Positions 1 through 10,555 of a DNA stretch of 64,000 bases are shown here, piece after piece (positions within the stretch are counted from its first letter, which is position 1; every line of letters begins with the position of its first letter). Made by a program: the position numbers and the translations under genes. Below the pieces are notes generated by a model. That model made no database searches, had not been told where the DNA came from, and saw nothing but the letters and a program-made list of their open reading frames with translations. This DNA comes from Anthoceros angustus (taxonomy: Eukaryota > Streptophyta > Anthocerotopsida > Anthocerotales > Anthocerotaceae). The stretch spans positions 224,371 to 288,370 of the forward strand of contig MU008213.1 of assembly GCA_010909165.1 (NCBI GenBank). Reading direction: 5' to 3'.

Positions 1-2277
1 TTGAGTGAAGTCAGCCGTCACTTTGCAACCTTCTAAGCATATCAATCTTTTGTTTAGCGCACGATAAGAACAAAAGAAGTCAATCAGCCAGGTGCAACTC
101 TTGCTATTACACTTCAGGAGGTGTTTGGAGCTCTTCTAGCAGAGGAGAGGACTCGTGGACTTAATAAAATGAAGGCCAGCTCAAGTGGTCAATCAAACTC
201 AAGAATTTTGTTCACTGAGGCGTAGGGGCTTTCGAGGACGCAGGGACGTGGCTTCCCCAACCAAAATTTTCAGCGTTCCACATATAATCCATAGCAAAGA
301 CTAAAGGTAAATATGACCTACTATTGGTGCAAGATACCCGGCCATATTGAGAAGGATTGCCGAAGAAAAAGGCCGGTGAGCCTCGACGAGATATAAGTCT
401 CCCTGAATCAAATGTCACAACAACAAAAGCTAAGTCACCCACAATCTTAGCTGTTTGTCTTTTATTTGTCCATTCTCAAGTAGAAACTTGGTATTTAGAT
501 TCTGGAGCCACTAGTCATATTTGTTTTGACAGACACTCATTTAAAACTTTCTCACCCACATATGATGCCAATCAGTTTGTGCTTTTGGGTGATGACAGTG
601 GGCTTTCCATCAAAGGCTTAGGCTCAGTGGTCATACAGCTCCCAGACGAGTCTTCACTTATACTTTATGGTGTTTTATTTGTCCCATCTATGATCAAAAA
701 TTTGATGTCAGTGATTAAGTTTTCACATAACTCTTGCCGAGTCTCGCTTTGATCAACTGCTTGCACCGTAACGCATGTTCCATCAAGTCGGACCTTTTCA
801 TAGGCCCCTTTTCATGATTTGTATTTATTAGATGTCAAATCGATAGTGCAACCTCAACCCACTCGATTATCAATGCCATTCAAAGACAAGCTTCAATGCA
901 ACTTTGGCATTGTCGTCTTGCCACAATTTTCAACGCCTAGCATCTCTAACAAAGGGTGATAGTTTTGAGATCCACTTACCTATCTCCTTCTAGTCACCCC
1001 TTCTGACGCCGACCTTAGTAAAGCCTTTTCTAAGCCATATACGGATCTCTACTCAACAAGGGCCTCTGCCCTTTTGGATACTATTCATAGTGACATTTGT
1101 GGCCCTATGTCCACGAGCTCATTTGGAGGAGCTGTTTATTTTATTATATTCATAGATGAATGGAGCCGCTATTGTATTGTTTATGTGTTAAGACATAAAA
1201 GCGAGGCTCTTATGTGTTTTCAAACCTATGTGCGTTTTGCAACCCGGCAGATAGGTCACAAGGTTAAAATTTTACGTAGTAACAATGGTGGCTAGTACAT
1301 CAGCCATGCTTTCAGAACTTTTGCTCTTCGGAAGGGATCCATCACTACCACTCAGGTCGTATACTCCCGCCGTAACTCTTGCCGAGAGGAAAAACAGGAC
1401 ACTCCAGGAGGCTACTTTGACATCTGTCACTTTTGCTAGTGTCTCTCGTGGATATTGGGCTGAAGCGTTGATGGCTGCTAACTGTGTTCTCAACCGACTA
1501 CCTTCTAAGGAGCTTGGTTTGACTACTCCTTATGAGAGGTGGACAAGACACAAGCCCGCATTGGGCACTTGATATTCGGATCACCAAAATTTTATGCTTA
1601 TGTGCCTAGAGAGGGGCCGACAACGATAACCCTTCGCCCAATCACCCCTGTAGCTCAACTCCCATTGTTGCGGTGTGACGATGATCACCGGTCTTCCGTG
1701 AGGTGATGACACTATTGTACTTGAACTGCGGATGAAGTTATCAAGCCAATGAAGAGCCTCCTCAAGTCCTCATTCTACTGACACCATCCTCCAAGGTCGA
1801 GTGGAAAGAGCCGTATGTTGCGGTGTATTGTCAGAGGAACCACTTTTTCCACCTGCTCACGTTTTTAGTGCTGTAGACTCATTAGGTGAACCCGCCACCT
1901 ATAGAGAAGCTATTGAAGGGCAAGCTTCCTTTGCGTAAGGCTATTGAGTCCGAATATCAATCTCTCATTTCTAATAAAACTTGAGTTCTTGTAGATCTCC
2001 TCACGGTCGTAAACCAGGTTGCTTGTAAGTGGGTCTTCAAAAAACTCAATACGGATGGTAGTGTTGGTAGGTATATAAGGCTCGCCTCGGCAAAGGGATA
2101 TAGTCAAGAAGGGGTTAGACTACAATGAAACATTTTCCCATTGTTAAGTCTACTTCCATAAGAATACTCCTTGCCCTTTGCTCACTACAATCTCCTCATA
2201 CATCGTTAGACGTAAAACGCTTTAATGGCACTTAGATGAGGTCATCTACATGGCAAAATATTATACTTATTTTAGTA
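1..2277 (+). mobile_element. Ty1/copia polyprotein remnant, copy 1
   Basis: Broken copia gag-pol. In order it shows a gag tail with a degenerate zinc knuckle near 310-370 (the first Cys reads Tyr), the aspartic protease motif WYLDSGATSHIC near 490-530, integrase from about 1074 (SDICGP, FIDEWSRY), the integrase C-terminal stretch AERKNRTLQEA near 1380, and the start of reverse transcriptase near 1930-2270. The RT stops right after the YMAK segment, before the catalytic YVDD box. The integrase motif that is normally DNGGE reads NNGG followed by a stop at about 1280-1295, and copy 2 has the same lesion, so the element was dead before it was duplicated. No LTR is seen beside it. Frameshifts are frequent and many lie at lost CAG/CTG triplets. 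The family is certain; the outer borders are not. Confidence 0.88.
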
Positions 2278-2645
2278 TATCCAGTGAGCGATCCTATAAG
2301 CAAGATAAAGTTTGAAATTGGCTCCAAACATGGTGTGATGTATGAAATTTGTTTATTAACCATATCAACATGGACAACATGTACAAATCCAACAACATGA
2401 TTGGTGAGAGCTTGATTAATTTCTTTAGTTGAGGATATAGCTATAATTGAATGTAGAAGATCGTTTAATGATAACACGTTGAACTTGAGCCCGATTAATA
2501 AGGGACTTTTGACCTAATGGAAGAAGACCTCGAGATTTGCATAGTCTTTTGACCCTATAGATTTGAATTTTCAAAATGCAGTTGATACTTGAGGAGTCAA
2601 TCCATTCCTACTAACATCGTAGAAATAATTTTTGCTCTTCATAAA
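2278..2645 (-). pseudogene. CLP1 C-terminal fragment, copy 1
   Basis: Minus-strand fragment of a CLP1-like polynucleotide kinase/pre-mRNA cleavage factor. It encodes the C-terminal domain only (residues such as NQALTNHVVGFVHVVHVDM and PCLEPISNFILLIGSL). It abuts the truncated copia RT at about 2270-2280 and ends near 2640 at the next copia copy. Compared with the 4862-6153 copy it has several small deletions (for example ATCAGG to ATCG near 2457), so the frame is broken. Confidence 0.8.
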
Positions 2646-2649
2646 ACGG

Positions 2650-4866
2650 CTAGTCAATCAAATTGCGGTGCAACTCGCTATTACACTTGAGAGGTGTTTG
2701 GAGCTCTTCTAGCGAGAGGAGGACTCGTGGACTTAATAAAATGAAGCTCAAGTGGTCAATCAAACTCAAGAATTTTGTTCACTTCTCGAGGCAGAGGGGG
2801 CTTTCGAGGACGTGGCAGGGGACGTGGCTTCCCCAACCAAAATTTTCAGCGTTCCACATATAATCCATAGCAGCACTAAAGCAGAAATATGACCTACTAT
2901 TGGTGCAAGATACCCGGCCATATTGAGAAGGATTGCCGGAAGAAAAAGGCCGGTGAGCCTCGACGAGATATAAGTCTCCCTGAATCAAATGTCACAACAA
3001 CAAAAGCTAAGTCACCCACAATCTTAGCTGTTTGTCTTTCATCCATTCTCAAGTAGAAACTTGGTATTTAGATTAAGCCACTAGTCATATTTGTTTTGAG
3101 ACACTCATTTAAAACTTTCTCACCCACATATGATGCCAATCGGTTTGTGCTTTTGGTGATGGGCTTTCCATCAAAGGCTTGGCTCGGTGGTCATCTGACT
3201 CCCAGGGAGTCTTCACTTATACTTTATGGTGTTTTATTTGTCCCATCTATGATCAAAAATTTGATGTCAGTGATTAAGTTTTCACATAACTCTTGCCGAG
3301 TCTGCTTTAATCAATCTGGTTGCACTGTAACGCATGTTCCATCAAGTCAGGACCTTTTCATAGGCCCCCCTTTTCATGATTTGTATTTATTAGATGTCAA
3401 ATCGATAGTGCAACCTCAACCCACTCAGTCTATCAATGCCATTCAAAGACAAGCTTCAATGCAACTTTGGCATTGTCGTCTTGCCGTCAATTTTCAACTA
3501 GCATCTCTAACAAAGGGTGATAGTTTTGAGATCCACTTACCTATCTCCTTCTAGTCACCCCACCTGGCCTCGACAGTAAAGCCTTTTCTAAGCCATATGG
3601 ATCTCCACTCAACAAGGGCCTCGCCCTTTTGGATACTATTCATAGTGACATTTGTGGCCCTATGTCCACGAGCTCATTTGGAGGAGCTGATTTATTATAT
3701 TCATAGATGAATGGAGCCTATTATTGTTTATGTGTTAAGACATAGCGAGGCTCTTATGTGTTTTCAAACCTATGTGCGTTTTGCAACCCGGCAGATAGGT
3801 CACAAGGTTAAAATTTTACGTAGTAACAATGGTGGCTAGTACATCAGCCATGCTTTCAGAACTTTTGCTCTTCGGAAGGGATCCATCACCAGCTCACCGT
3901 GTCGTATACTCCTGCTCAGAACTCTTTTGCTGAGAGGAAAAACAGGACACTCCAGGAGGCTACTTTGACATCTGTCACTTTTGCTAGTGTCTCTCGTGGA
4001 TATTGGGCTGAAGCGTTGATGGCTGCTAACTGTGTTCTCAACCGACTACCTTCTAAGGAGCTTGGTTTGACTACTCCTTATGAGAGGTGGACAAGACACA
4101 AGCCCCGCATTGGGCACTTGCGTATATTCGGATCACCAGCTTATGCTTATGTGCCTAGAGAGGGGGCTGATAACGATAACCCTTCAGCTCCAATCACCCT
4201 GTAGCTCCAACTCCCATTGTTGCAGGTGACGATGATCACCCTGGTCTTCCAGAGGTGACTGATGACACTATTGTACTTGAACCTGCACAGGATGAAGTTA
4301 CTGAAGCCAATGAAGAGCCTCCTGAAGTCCTACGTCATTCTACCAGACACCATCCTCCAAGGTCAGAGTGGAAAGAGCCTCCGTATGTTGCAGGTATTGC
4401 TGTAGAGGAACCACTTTTTCCACCTGCTCACGTTTTTAGTGCTGTAGACTCATTAGGTGAACCCGCCACCTATAGAGAAGCTATTGAAGGGCCTGAAGCT
4501 TCCTTTTGGCAGAAGGCTATTGAGTCTGAATATCAATCTCTCATTTCTAATAAAACTTGAGTTCTTGTAGATCTCCCTCCTGGTCGTAAACCAGTTGCTT
4601 GTAAGTGGGTCTTCAAAAAAAACTCAATCGGATGGTAGTGTTGGTAGGTATATAAGGCTCGCCTCGTGGCAAAGGGATATAGTCAAGTAGCGGGTTAGAC
4701 TACAATGAAACATTTTCCCAGTTGTTAAGTCTACTTCCATAAGAATACTCCTTGCCCTTGCTGCTCACTACAATCTCCTCATACATCAGTTAGACGTAAA
4801 AACTGCTTTTCTTAATGGCACTTAGATGAGGTCATCTACATGGCAAAATATTATACTTATTTTAGT
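2650..4866 (+). mobile_element. Ty1/copia polyprotein remnant, copy 2
   Basis: Second copy of the element at 1-2277, with the same domain order and the same 3' truncation inside RT. The protease catalytic motif is lost (the LDSGA codons are deleted near 3070). The pre-integrase stretch lies near 3440-3530, the integrase near 3630-3840 with the shared NNGG-stop lesion, and the integrase C-terminal region near 3899-4200 has the longer open frame (YWAEALMAANCVLNRLPSK, TPYERWTRHKP). RT starts near 4480 (SFWQKAIESEYQSLISN) and stops after YMAK near 4850. The 3' half retains CAG/CTG sites lost from copy 1, while its first kilobase has lost sites that copy 1 keeps. Confidence 0.88.
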
Positions 4867-6153
4867 ATATCCAGGTGAGCGATCCTATAAGCAAGATAAA
4901 GTTTGAAATTGGCTCCAAACATGGTGTGATGTATGAAATTTGTTTATTAACCATATCAACATGGACAACATGTACAAATCCAACAACATGATTGGTGAGA
5001 GCTTGATTAATTTCTTTAGTTGAGGATATAGCTATAATTGAATGTAGAAGATCAGGTTTAATGATAACACGTTGAACTTGAGCCTGATTAATAAGGGACT
5101 TTTGACCTAATGGAAGAAGACCTCGAGAGATTTGCATAGTCTTTTTGACCCTATAGATTTGAACAGCTTCAAAATGCACAGTTGATACTTGAGGAGTCAA
5201 TCCATTCCTACTAACATCGTAGAAATAATTTTTGCTCTTCATAATGCAATTGAGCCGTAGCTCATCACTTTTGGGTTCCACACCACCTGATATACTCAAC
5301 TTCACAATATCCACCTTTTATTTTTCATACGTGATTTTTTACTTTCATTTAGCATGTAGTGTAATTTATCTTTCTCAATCACAAAAATCACATCAACTTT
5401 GAATACTTCAATTACTTCTAAGAGAACATCATAACCTTCATAGTCTGAATCATTCCATGCTACAGAGTTGATGACCATCCCTGATTTATTATAATTATTT
5501 TGTAGTTCGACCAACTCTAAATTTTGAGCTAGCTCCTTCATCAATTTTTTGTATACAACAAGATTTGCATTCTGAGTCAAATGACCATAATAGTATACAA
5601 GAGATGATATCGGATCTATAGGTAGCCCTTTTTCAGGATTGATAGGTTGCTCGATACGAGTGGCTGTTAGAGTTCCTGGCATCGTTATATCACCTCGCCC
5701 AACATCAAGATCAACATAAATTGGTTTCCGTCCTTCCTCTATAGCCCAATTTAATAACATATGCGAAAATTTAGTCTTTCCAGAGTTAGATGGACCAACT
5801 ACTAGTACTCTTGGACCAGGTAAAGAATTTTGTTCAGCATGTTGTCTTGTTCTCTCTAGAACTTCATGACACTTATATATGAACATTGGTGTTGGCTCAT
5901 TTGAATCTGCACCTGCAATATAGATGAATTGCCATTCCCCATCCACTTCTATTATTGCCTTATGCCATGTAAGAACAGCGAACTCATGACCAGATGAAAA
6001 GGTGAGCCACTTTTGAAGGCACATTTTAGCTCCAAATATTTCAGCTGTTCCCGCTAAGAGCTGAATTTTTAAAGATCCATGCACACCTACATCTATGCGG
6101 AGTTCTTGTTGCGCTCTAAGAAAGAACGTTCTAGACATGGATCTGGAACTCAT
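4862..6153 (-). pseudogene. CLP1: CLP1-like polynucleotide 5'-kinase, near complete, one frameshift
   Basis: CLP1 is the RNA 5'-hydroxyl kinase-family subunit of the pre-mRNA 3'-end cleavage complex (CF II) and acts in the nucleus. Reading from the ATG at 6153 down, the N-terminal beta domain (LKIQLLAGTAEIFGAKM), the Walker A loop GPSNSGKTKF (about residues 116-125), the Walker B-like VDLDVGRGDI, and the C-terminal domain through the stop at 4862 are all present. The frame slips once near 5305-5320, where the copy near 9280 has extra bases and stays open. No intron is visible over about 1.29 kb. The gene lies tail to tail against the truncated copia RT. It is either a retrocopy or an intronless gene caught in the repeat, and may not be functional. 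The extreme C-terminus may be shortened where it meets copia sequence. Confidence 0.82.
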
Positions 6154-6840
6154 TTTTGTTCAATAGTTAACTTAGTTGAATAAATTAACAGAACCTCTCG
6201 CGTCTCAAGGATTCGCACAAAGTAGACCAATGTGCCCTATCCCCCGTATACCAATCTAGCTTAGGCTAGAATAAGAGAGCTAGAAAAAAGCCAAGGAACA
6301 CGCTATCGTAGTTTTATGATGATTAACTTGAGAAGTCTTACAATATTAAGAGACAAAACCTCAGGCTGTGGTGCTCACTCAAAGTAGAGTTGTCGTCTTG
6401 CAAACCTAGTCTATAAATATCATAGTGTCTTCACCTATTTTATTGAAATACTATAATAAGAACTTGTACATGACTCCACCTATTTTAGTAAATACCTGAA
6501 AAGAAACTAAATATTGTAAGATGAACTTGTATATGACCTCACATATTTAAGTAAATACCAGAAAAAAAGATAAATACTATAAGGAGAACTTGTATATGAC
6601 TCCACCCATTTTAGTCAATACCTAAACAAAAGCTAAATACTATAAGAAGAACTTGTATATGACTTCACCTGATTTAGTAAGTATATATAAGAATTTGTAT
6701 GTAATATCCTCGTTTCCAAAGAGCAAAAAAAATTTAACCTATTTTATGTATTACGATATTAAAAATACAGCCTGGAAAAACAACATGATGCTAAATGGCC
6801 CTACCAATATCTTCGTCTACCCTCATACACACTTACAAAC
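6154..6840. repeat. AT-rich CLP1 5' flank with ~63-bp minisatellite
   Basis: The AT-rich flank upstream of CLP1 contains four to five imperfect tandem units starting with AACTTGTATATGACT at about 6461, 6523, 6587, 6650 and (decayed) 6691, spaced 62-64 bp. The same block recurs at 11,824-12,500. No gene is supported here. Confidence 0.85.
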
Positions 6841-6992
6841 CTGATCTATAGTGTCACATATATAGGCAGACGCTTGAGCACATATAATAAACTTGACTTA
6901 TGGTCCAAGTACGCACGGTCACATTATAGGCAGACGCTTGATGCTCAAGGTAATTAATTACTTTCTGTCATAGTCACATACAGTATGTAGGC
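6841..6992. repeat. Short GGCAGACGC-containing direct repeats
   Basis: Three direct occurrences of a TATAGGCAGACGC-like motif lie within about 150 bp (near 6861, 6924 and 6987). The block is copied at about 7916-8072 and 12,510-12,665. Its role is unknown. Confidence 0.7.
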
Positions 6993-7332
6993 AGACGCAC
7001 GCTAGGTAGCAGGCCCTTTCCCCAAGCCCAAGGACGATAAATAAGCGGATAAGGCGGGGATAAAGGTGGATAAGGCGACAAAGTTCTATGGCCTGTGTAG
7101 CTCGCTCGTTCTGATCATGGGCCCCCATCTGGGTTGGGCACCATGGTGAGCACATCCATCGCGTCTTGCAACCTGGGATGCGAAGCATACTTCCGCAGGA
7201 TGGGCCATACTTTGTCAGCACAGTATAAATGAGGGACCGGGAAAGACGACAGTCTGTCTCCACCAGTACTCCCAGAGCCTGAACATCCTCATCAGTGAGT
7301 ACCTCTGATCACAAAGTTTAGTGACAGTCTCA
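6993..7332 (-). pseudogene. Antisense PPR-derived fragment, copy 1
   Basis: On the minus strand this matches the 5' part of the PLS-type PPR pseudogene at 55,480-55,720 (shared residues include the stretch around KYASHPRLQDAMDVLTMVPNP, out of frame in places). It runs into the copia fragment at a 4-base microhomology (CTCA) at 7329-7332. Confidence 0.65.
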
Positions 7333-7737
7333 TTAGGTGAACCCGCCACCTATAGAAGCTATTGAAGGGCCTGAAGCTTCCTTTTGGCGAGAAGGCTATT
7401 GAGTCCGAATATCAATCTCTCATTTCTAATAAAACTTGAGTTCTTGTAGATCTCCCTCACGGTCGTAAACCGGTTGCTTGTAAGTGGGTCTTCAAAAAAC
7501 TGTCTGATGGTAGTGTTGGTAGGTATATAAGGCTCGCCTCGTGGCAAAGGGATATAGTCAAGTAGCGGGTTAGACTACAATGAAACATTTTCCAGTTGTT
7601 AAGTCTACTTCCATAAGAATACTCCTTGCCCTTTGCTCACTACAATCTCCTCATACATCGCTTAGGCGTAAAAGCGCTTTCTTAATGGCACTTAGATGAG
7701 GTCATCTACATGGCAAAATATTATACTTATTTTAGTA
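7329..7737 (+). mobile_element. Copia RT fragment, copy 3
   Basis: Fragment of the same copia element: the RT start (EAIEGPEASF region) to the YMAK truncation point, corresponding to 4450-4860 of copy 2. CAG/CTG sites are lost (for example GTAAAAACTGC in copy 2 reads GTAAAAGCGC here near 7668). Confidence 0.82.
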
Positions 7738-7861
7738 TATCCGGTGAGCGATCCTATAAGCAAGATAAAGTTTGAAATTGGCTCCAAACATGGTGTGATG
7801 TATGAAATTTGTTTATTAACCATATCAACATGGACAACATGTACAAATCCAACAACATGAT
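7738..7861 (-). pseudogene. CLP1 3'-end sliver
   Basis: About 120 bp of the CLP1 3' end. It stops inside AACAACATGAT at 7851-7861, where the sequence switches to the AT-rich CLP1 flank (the equivalent of 6780). The 11 bases are shared by both parents. Confidence 0.8.
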
Positions 7862-8273
7862 GCTAAATGGCCTACCAATATCTTCGTCTACCCTCATACA
7901 CACTTACAAACCTGATCTATAGTGTCACATATATAGGCAGACGCTTGAGCACATATAATAAAACTTGACTTATGGTCCAAGTACGCACGGTCACATTATA
8001 GGCAGACGCTTGATGCTCAAGGTAATTAATTACTTTCTGTCATAGTCACATACAGTATGTAGGCAGACGCACGCTAGGTAGCAGGCCCTTTCCCCAAGCC
8101 CAAGGACGATAAATAAGCGGATAAGGCGGGGATAAAGGTGGATAAGGCGACAAAGTTCTATGGCCTGTGTAGCTCGCTCGTTCTGATCATGGGCCCCCAT
8201 CTGGGTTGGGCACCATGGTGAGCACATCCATCGCGTCTTGCAACCTGGGATGCGAAGCATACTTCCGCAGGAT
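7862..8273. repeat. Copy of the 6785-7203 block
   Basis: Near-identical duplicate of the end of the AT-rich flank, the GGCAGACGC repeats and the antisense PPR fragment. It ends at GCAGGATG near 8273, where copia sequence resumes. Confidence 0.85.
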
Positions 8274-8820
8274 GATCAAGCCAATGAAGAGCCTCCAAGT
8301 CCTCGTCATTCTACGGACACCATCCTCCAAGGTCGAGTGGAAAGAGCCTCAGTATGTTGCGGTATTGTCAGAACCACTTTTTCCACACTCACGTTCTTGT
8401 AGACTCATTAGGTGAACCCGCCACCTATAGAAGCTATTGAAGGGCCTGAAGCTTCCTTTTAAGGCTATTGAGTCGAATATCAATCTCTCATTTCTAATAA
8501 AACTTGAGTTCTTGTAGATCTCCCTCCTGGTCGTAAACCAGTTGCTTGTAAGTGGGTCTTCAAAAAAAACTCAATACAGATGGTAGTGTTGGTAGGTATA
8601 TAAGGCTCGCCTCGTGGCAAAGGGATATAGTCAAGTAGCGGGGTTAGACTACAATGAAACATTTTCCCCAGTTGTTAAGTCTACTTCCATAAGAATACTC
8701 CTTGCCCTTGCTGCTCACTACAATCTCCTCATACATCAGTTAGACGTAAAAACTGCTTTTCTTAATGGCACTTAGATGAGGTCATCTACATGGCAAAATA
8801 TTATACTTATTTTAGTATAT
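8274..8820 (+). mobile_element. Copia linker/RT fragment, copy 4
   Basis: Corresponds to about 1740-2277 of copy 1 and 4300-4866 of copy 2: the linker before RT and the RT start, truncated at the same YMAK point. The 5' part has many small deletions, while the 3' part (from about 8500) is almost identical to copy 2. Confidence 0.82.
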
Positions 8821-9813
8821 CCAGGTGAGCGATCCTATAAGCAAGATAAAGTTTGAAATTGGCTCCAAACATGGTGTGATGTATGAAATTTGTTTATTAA
8901 CCATATCAACATGGACAACATGTACAAATCCAACAACATGATTGGTGAGAGCTTGATTAATTTCTTTAGTTGAGGATATAGCTATAATTGAATGTAGAAG
9001 ATCAGGTTTAATGATAACACGTTGAACTTGAGCCTGATTAATAAGGGACTTTTGACCTAATGGAAGAAGACCTCGAGATTTGCATAGTCTTTTTGACCCT
9101 ATAGATTTGAACAGCTTCAAAATGCACAGTTGATACTTGAGGAGTCAATCCATTCCTACTAACATCGTAGAAATAATTTTTGCTCTTCATAATGCAATTC
9201 GCGAGCCGTAGCTCATCACTTTTGGGTTCCACACCACCTGATATACTCAACTTCACAATATCCACCCTTTTATTTTTCATACTGTGATTTTTTTTACTTT
9301 CATTTAGCATGTAGTGTAATTTATCTTTCTCAATCACAAAAATCACATCAACTTTGAATACTTCAATTACTTCTAAGAGAACATCATAACCTTCATAGTC
9401 TGAATCATTCCATGCTACAGAGTTGATGACCATCCCTGATTTATTATAATTATTTTGTAGTTCGACCAACTCTAAATTTTGAGCTAGCTCCTTCATCAAT
9501 TTTTGTATACAACAAGATTTGCATTCGAGTCAAATGACCATAATAGTATACAAGAGATGATATCGGATCTATAGGTAGCCCTTTTTCGTGGATTGATAGG
9601 TTGCTCGACACGAGTGGTCATAGAGTTCCCGCATCGTTATATCACCTCGCCCAACATCAAGATCAACATAAATTGGTTTCGTCCTTCCTCTATAGCCCAA
9701 TTTAATAACATATGTCGAAAATTTAGTCTTTCCAGTTAGATGGACCAACTACTAGTACTCTTGGACCGTAAAGAATTTTGTTCAAGATGTTGTCTTGTTC
9801 TCTCTAGAACTTC
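8812..9813 (-). pseudogene. CLP1 fragment, copy 3 (C-terminal two thirds)
   Basis: CLP1 from the C-terminus up to just past the Walker A region. It stops at 9804-9813 (CTAGAACTTC), where the sequence switches to the 13,580 block. Around 9240-9310 the frame that is broken in the 4862-6153 copy is open (KNKRVDIVKLSISGG). It is shifted instead near 9075 and again at 9500-9640, where CAG/CTG-type losses occur. Confidence 0.82.
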
Positions 9814-10388
9814 TTCAAGAGTTAAGCAGACTCGGAGGGATGAAGAGACCAGGAGGTTCAGTGACGCAGAGATGATGAAGGACATAAGAACATATACCAT
9901 TGGCGGACGGAAAACAAAATTTTACCATGCAGGCGAACAAGCCATTTCCCAGTCAGTTTAACCTGCAGGAAATCTCTCCAGGGCCAAGGCGAAAAATCGG
10001 TCAAGGGCGACGGACTTGCCATTTCTCGATCTGCTCAACCTGCTGGGAATCTGTCGAGGGCCAAGGCGAAAAACCTGTCAAGGGCTAAGAAGCCATTTCT
10101 TAGTCAGTTCAATCTGCAGGAATCTGTCGAGAGCCAAGGCGAAAAACCTGTCAAGGGCGAAAAGCCATTTCTCAGCCAGTTCAACCTGCAGGAATTCTGT
10201 CGAGGGCAAGGCTAAAAATCTGTGAAGGGCGAAGAATCCATTTCTCATCCAGTTCAACCTGGTCACAGTGTCAGGCGAGACGCACTGTGATAGCGTGAAC
10301 TTACGGTGAGAGCAGCATGTTTACTATGTCACCGACCAAACTGATGGCCACAAACACATGAGATTGGCGTCCTCTCTCCTGAATCCAG
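9814..10388. repeat. ~75-bp minisatellite copy plus spacer
   Basis: Copy of 13,590-14,040 including four to five units of the GCCATTTCTCAGTCAGTTCA/CTGCAGG repeat, followed at about 10,260 by a copy of 13,281-13,415 in reversed relative order. It ends at 10,389 in CAATGAAAC, where copia sequence starts. Confidence 0.85.
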
Positions 10389-10555
10389 CAATGAAACATT
10401 TTCCCGATTGTTAAGTCTACTTCCATAAGAATACTCCTTGCCCTTCTTTGCTCACTACAATCTCCTCATACATCGCTTAGGCGTAAAAGCGCTTTCTTAA
10501 TGGCACTTAGATGAGGTCATCTACATGGCAAAATATTATACTTATTTTAGTATAT
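10389..10555 (+). mobile_element. Copia RT fragment, copy 5
   Basis: About 165 bp of the copia RT start through the YMAK truncation point, bearing the same CTG-to-CG change seen in copy 3 (GTAAAAGCGC near 10,483). Confidence 0.8.
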
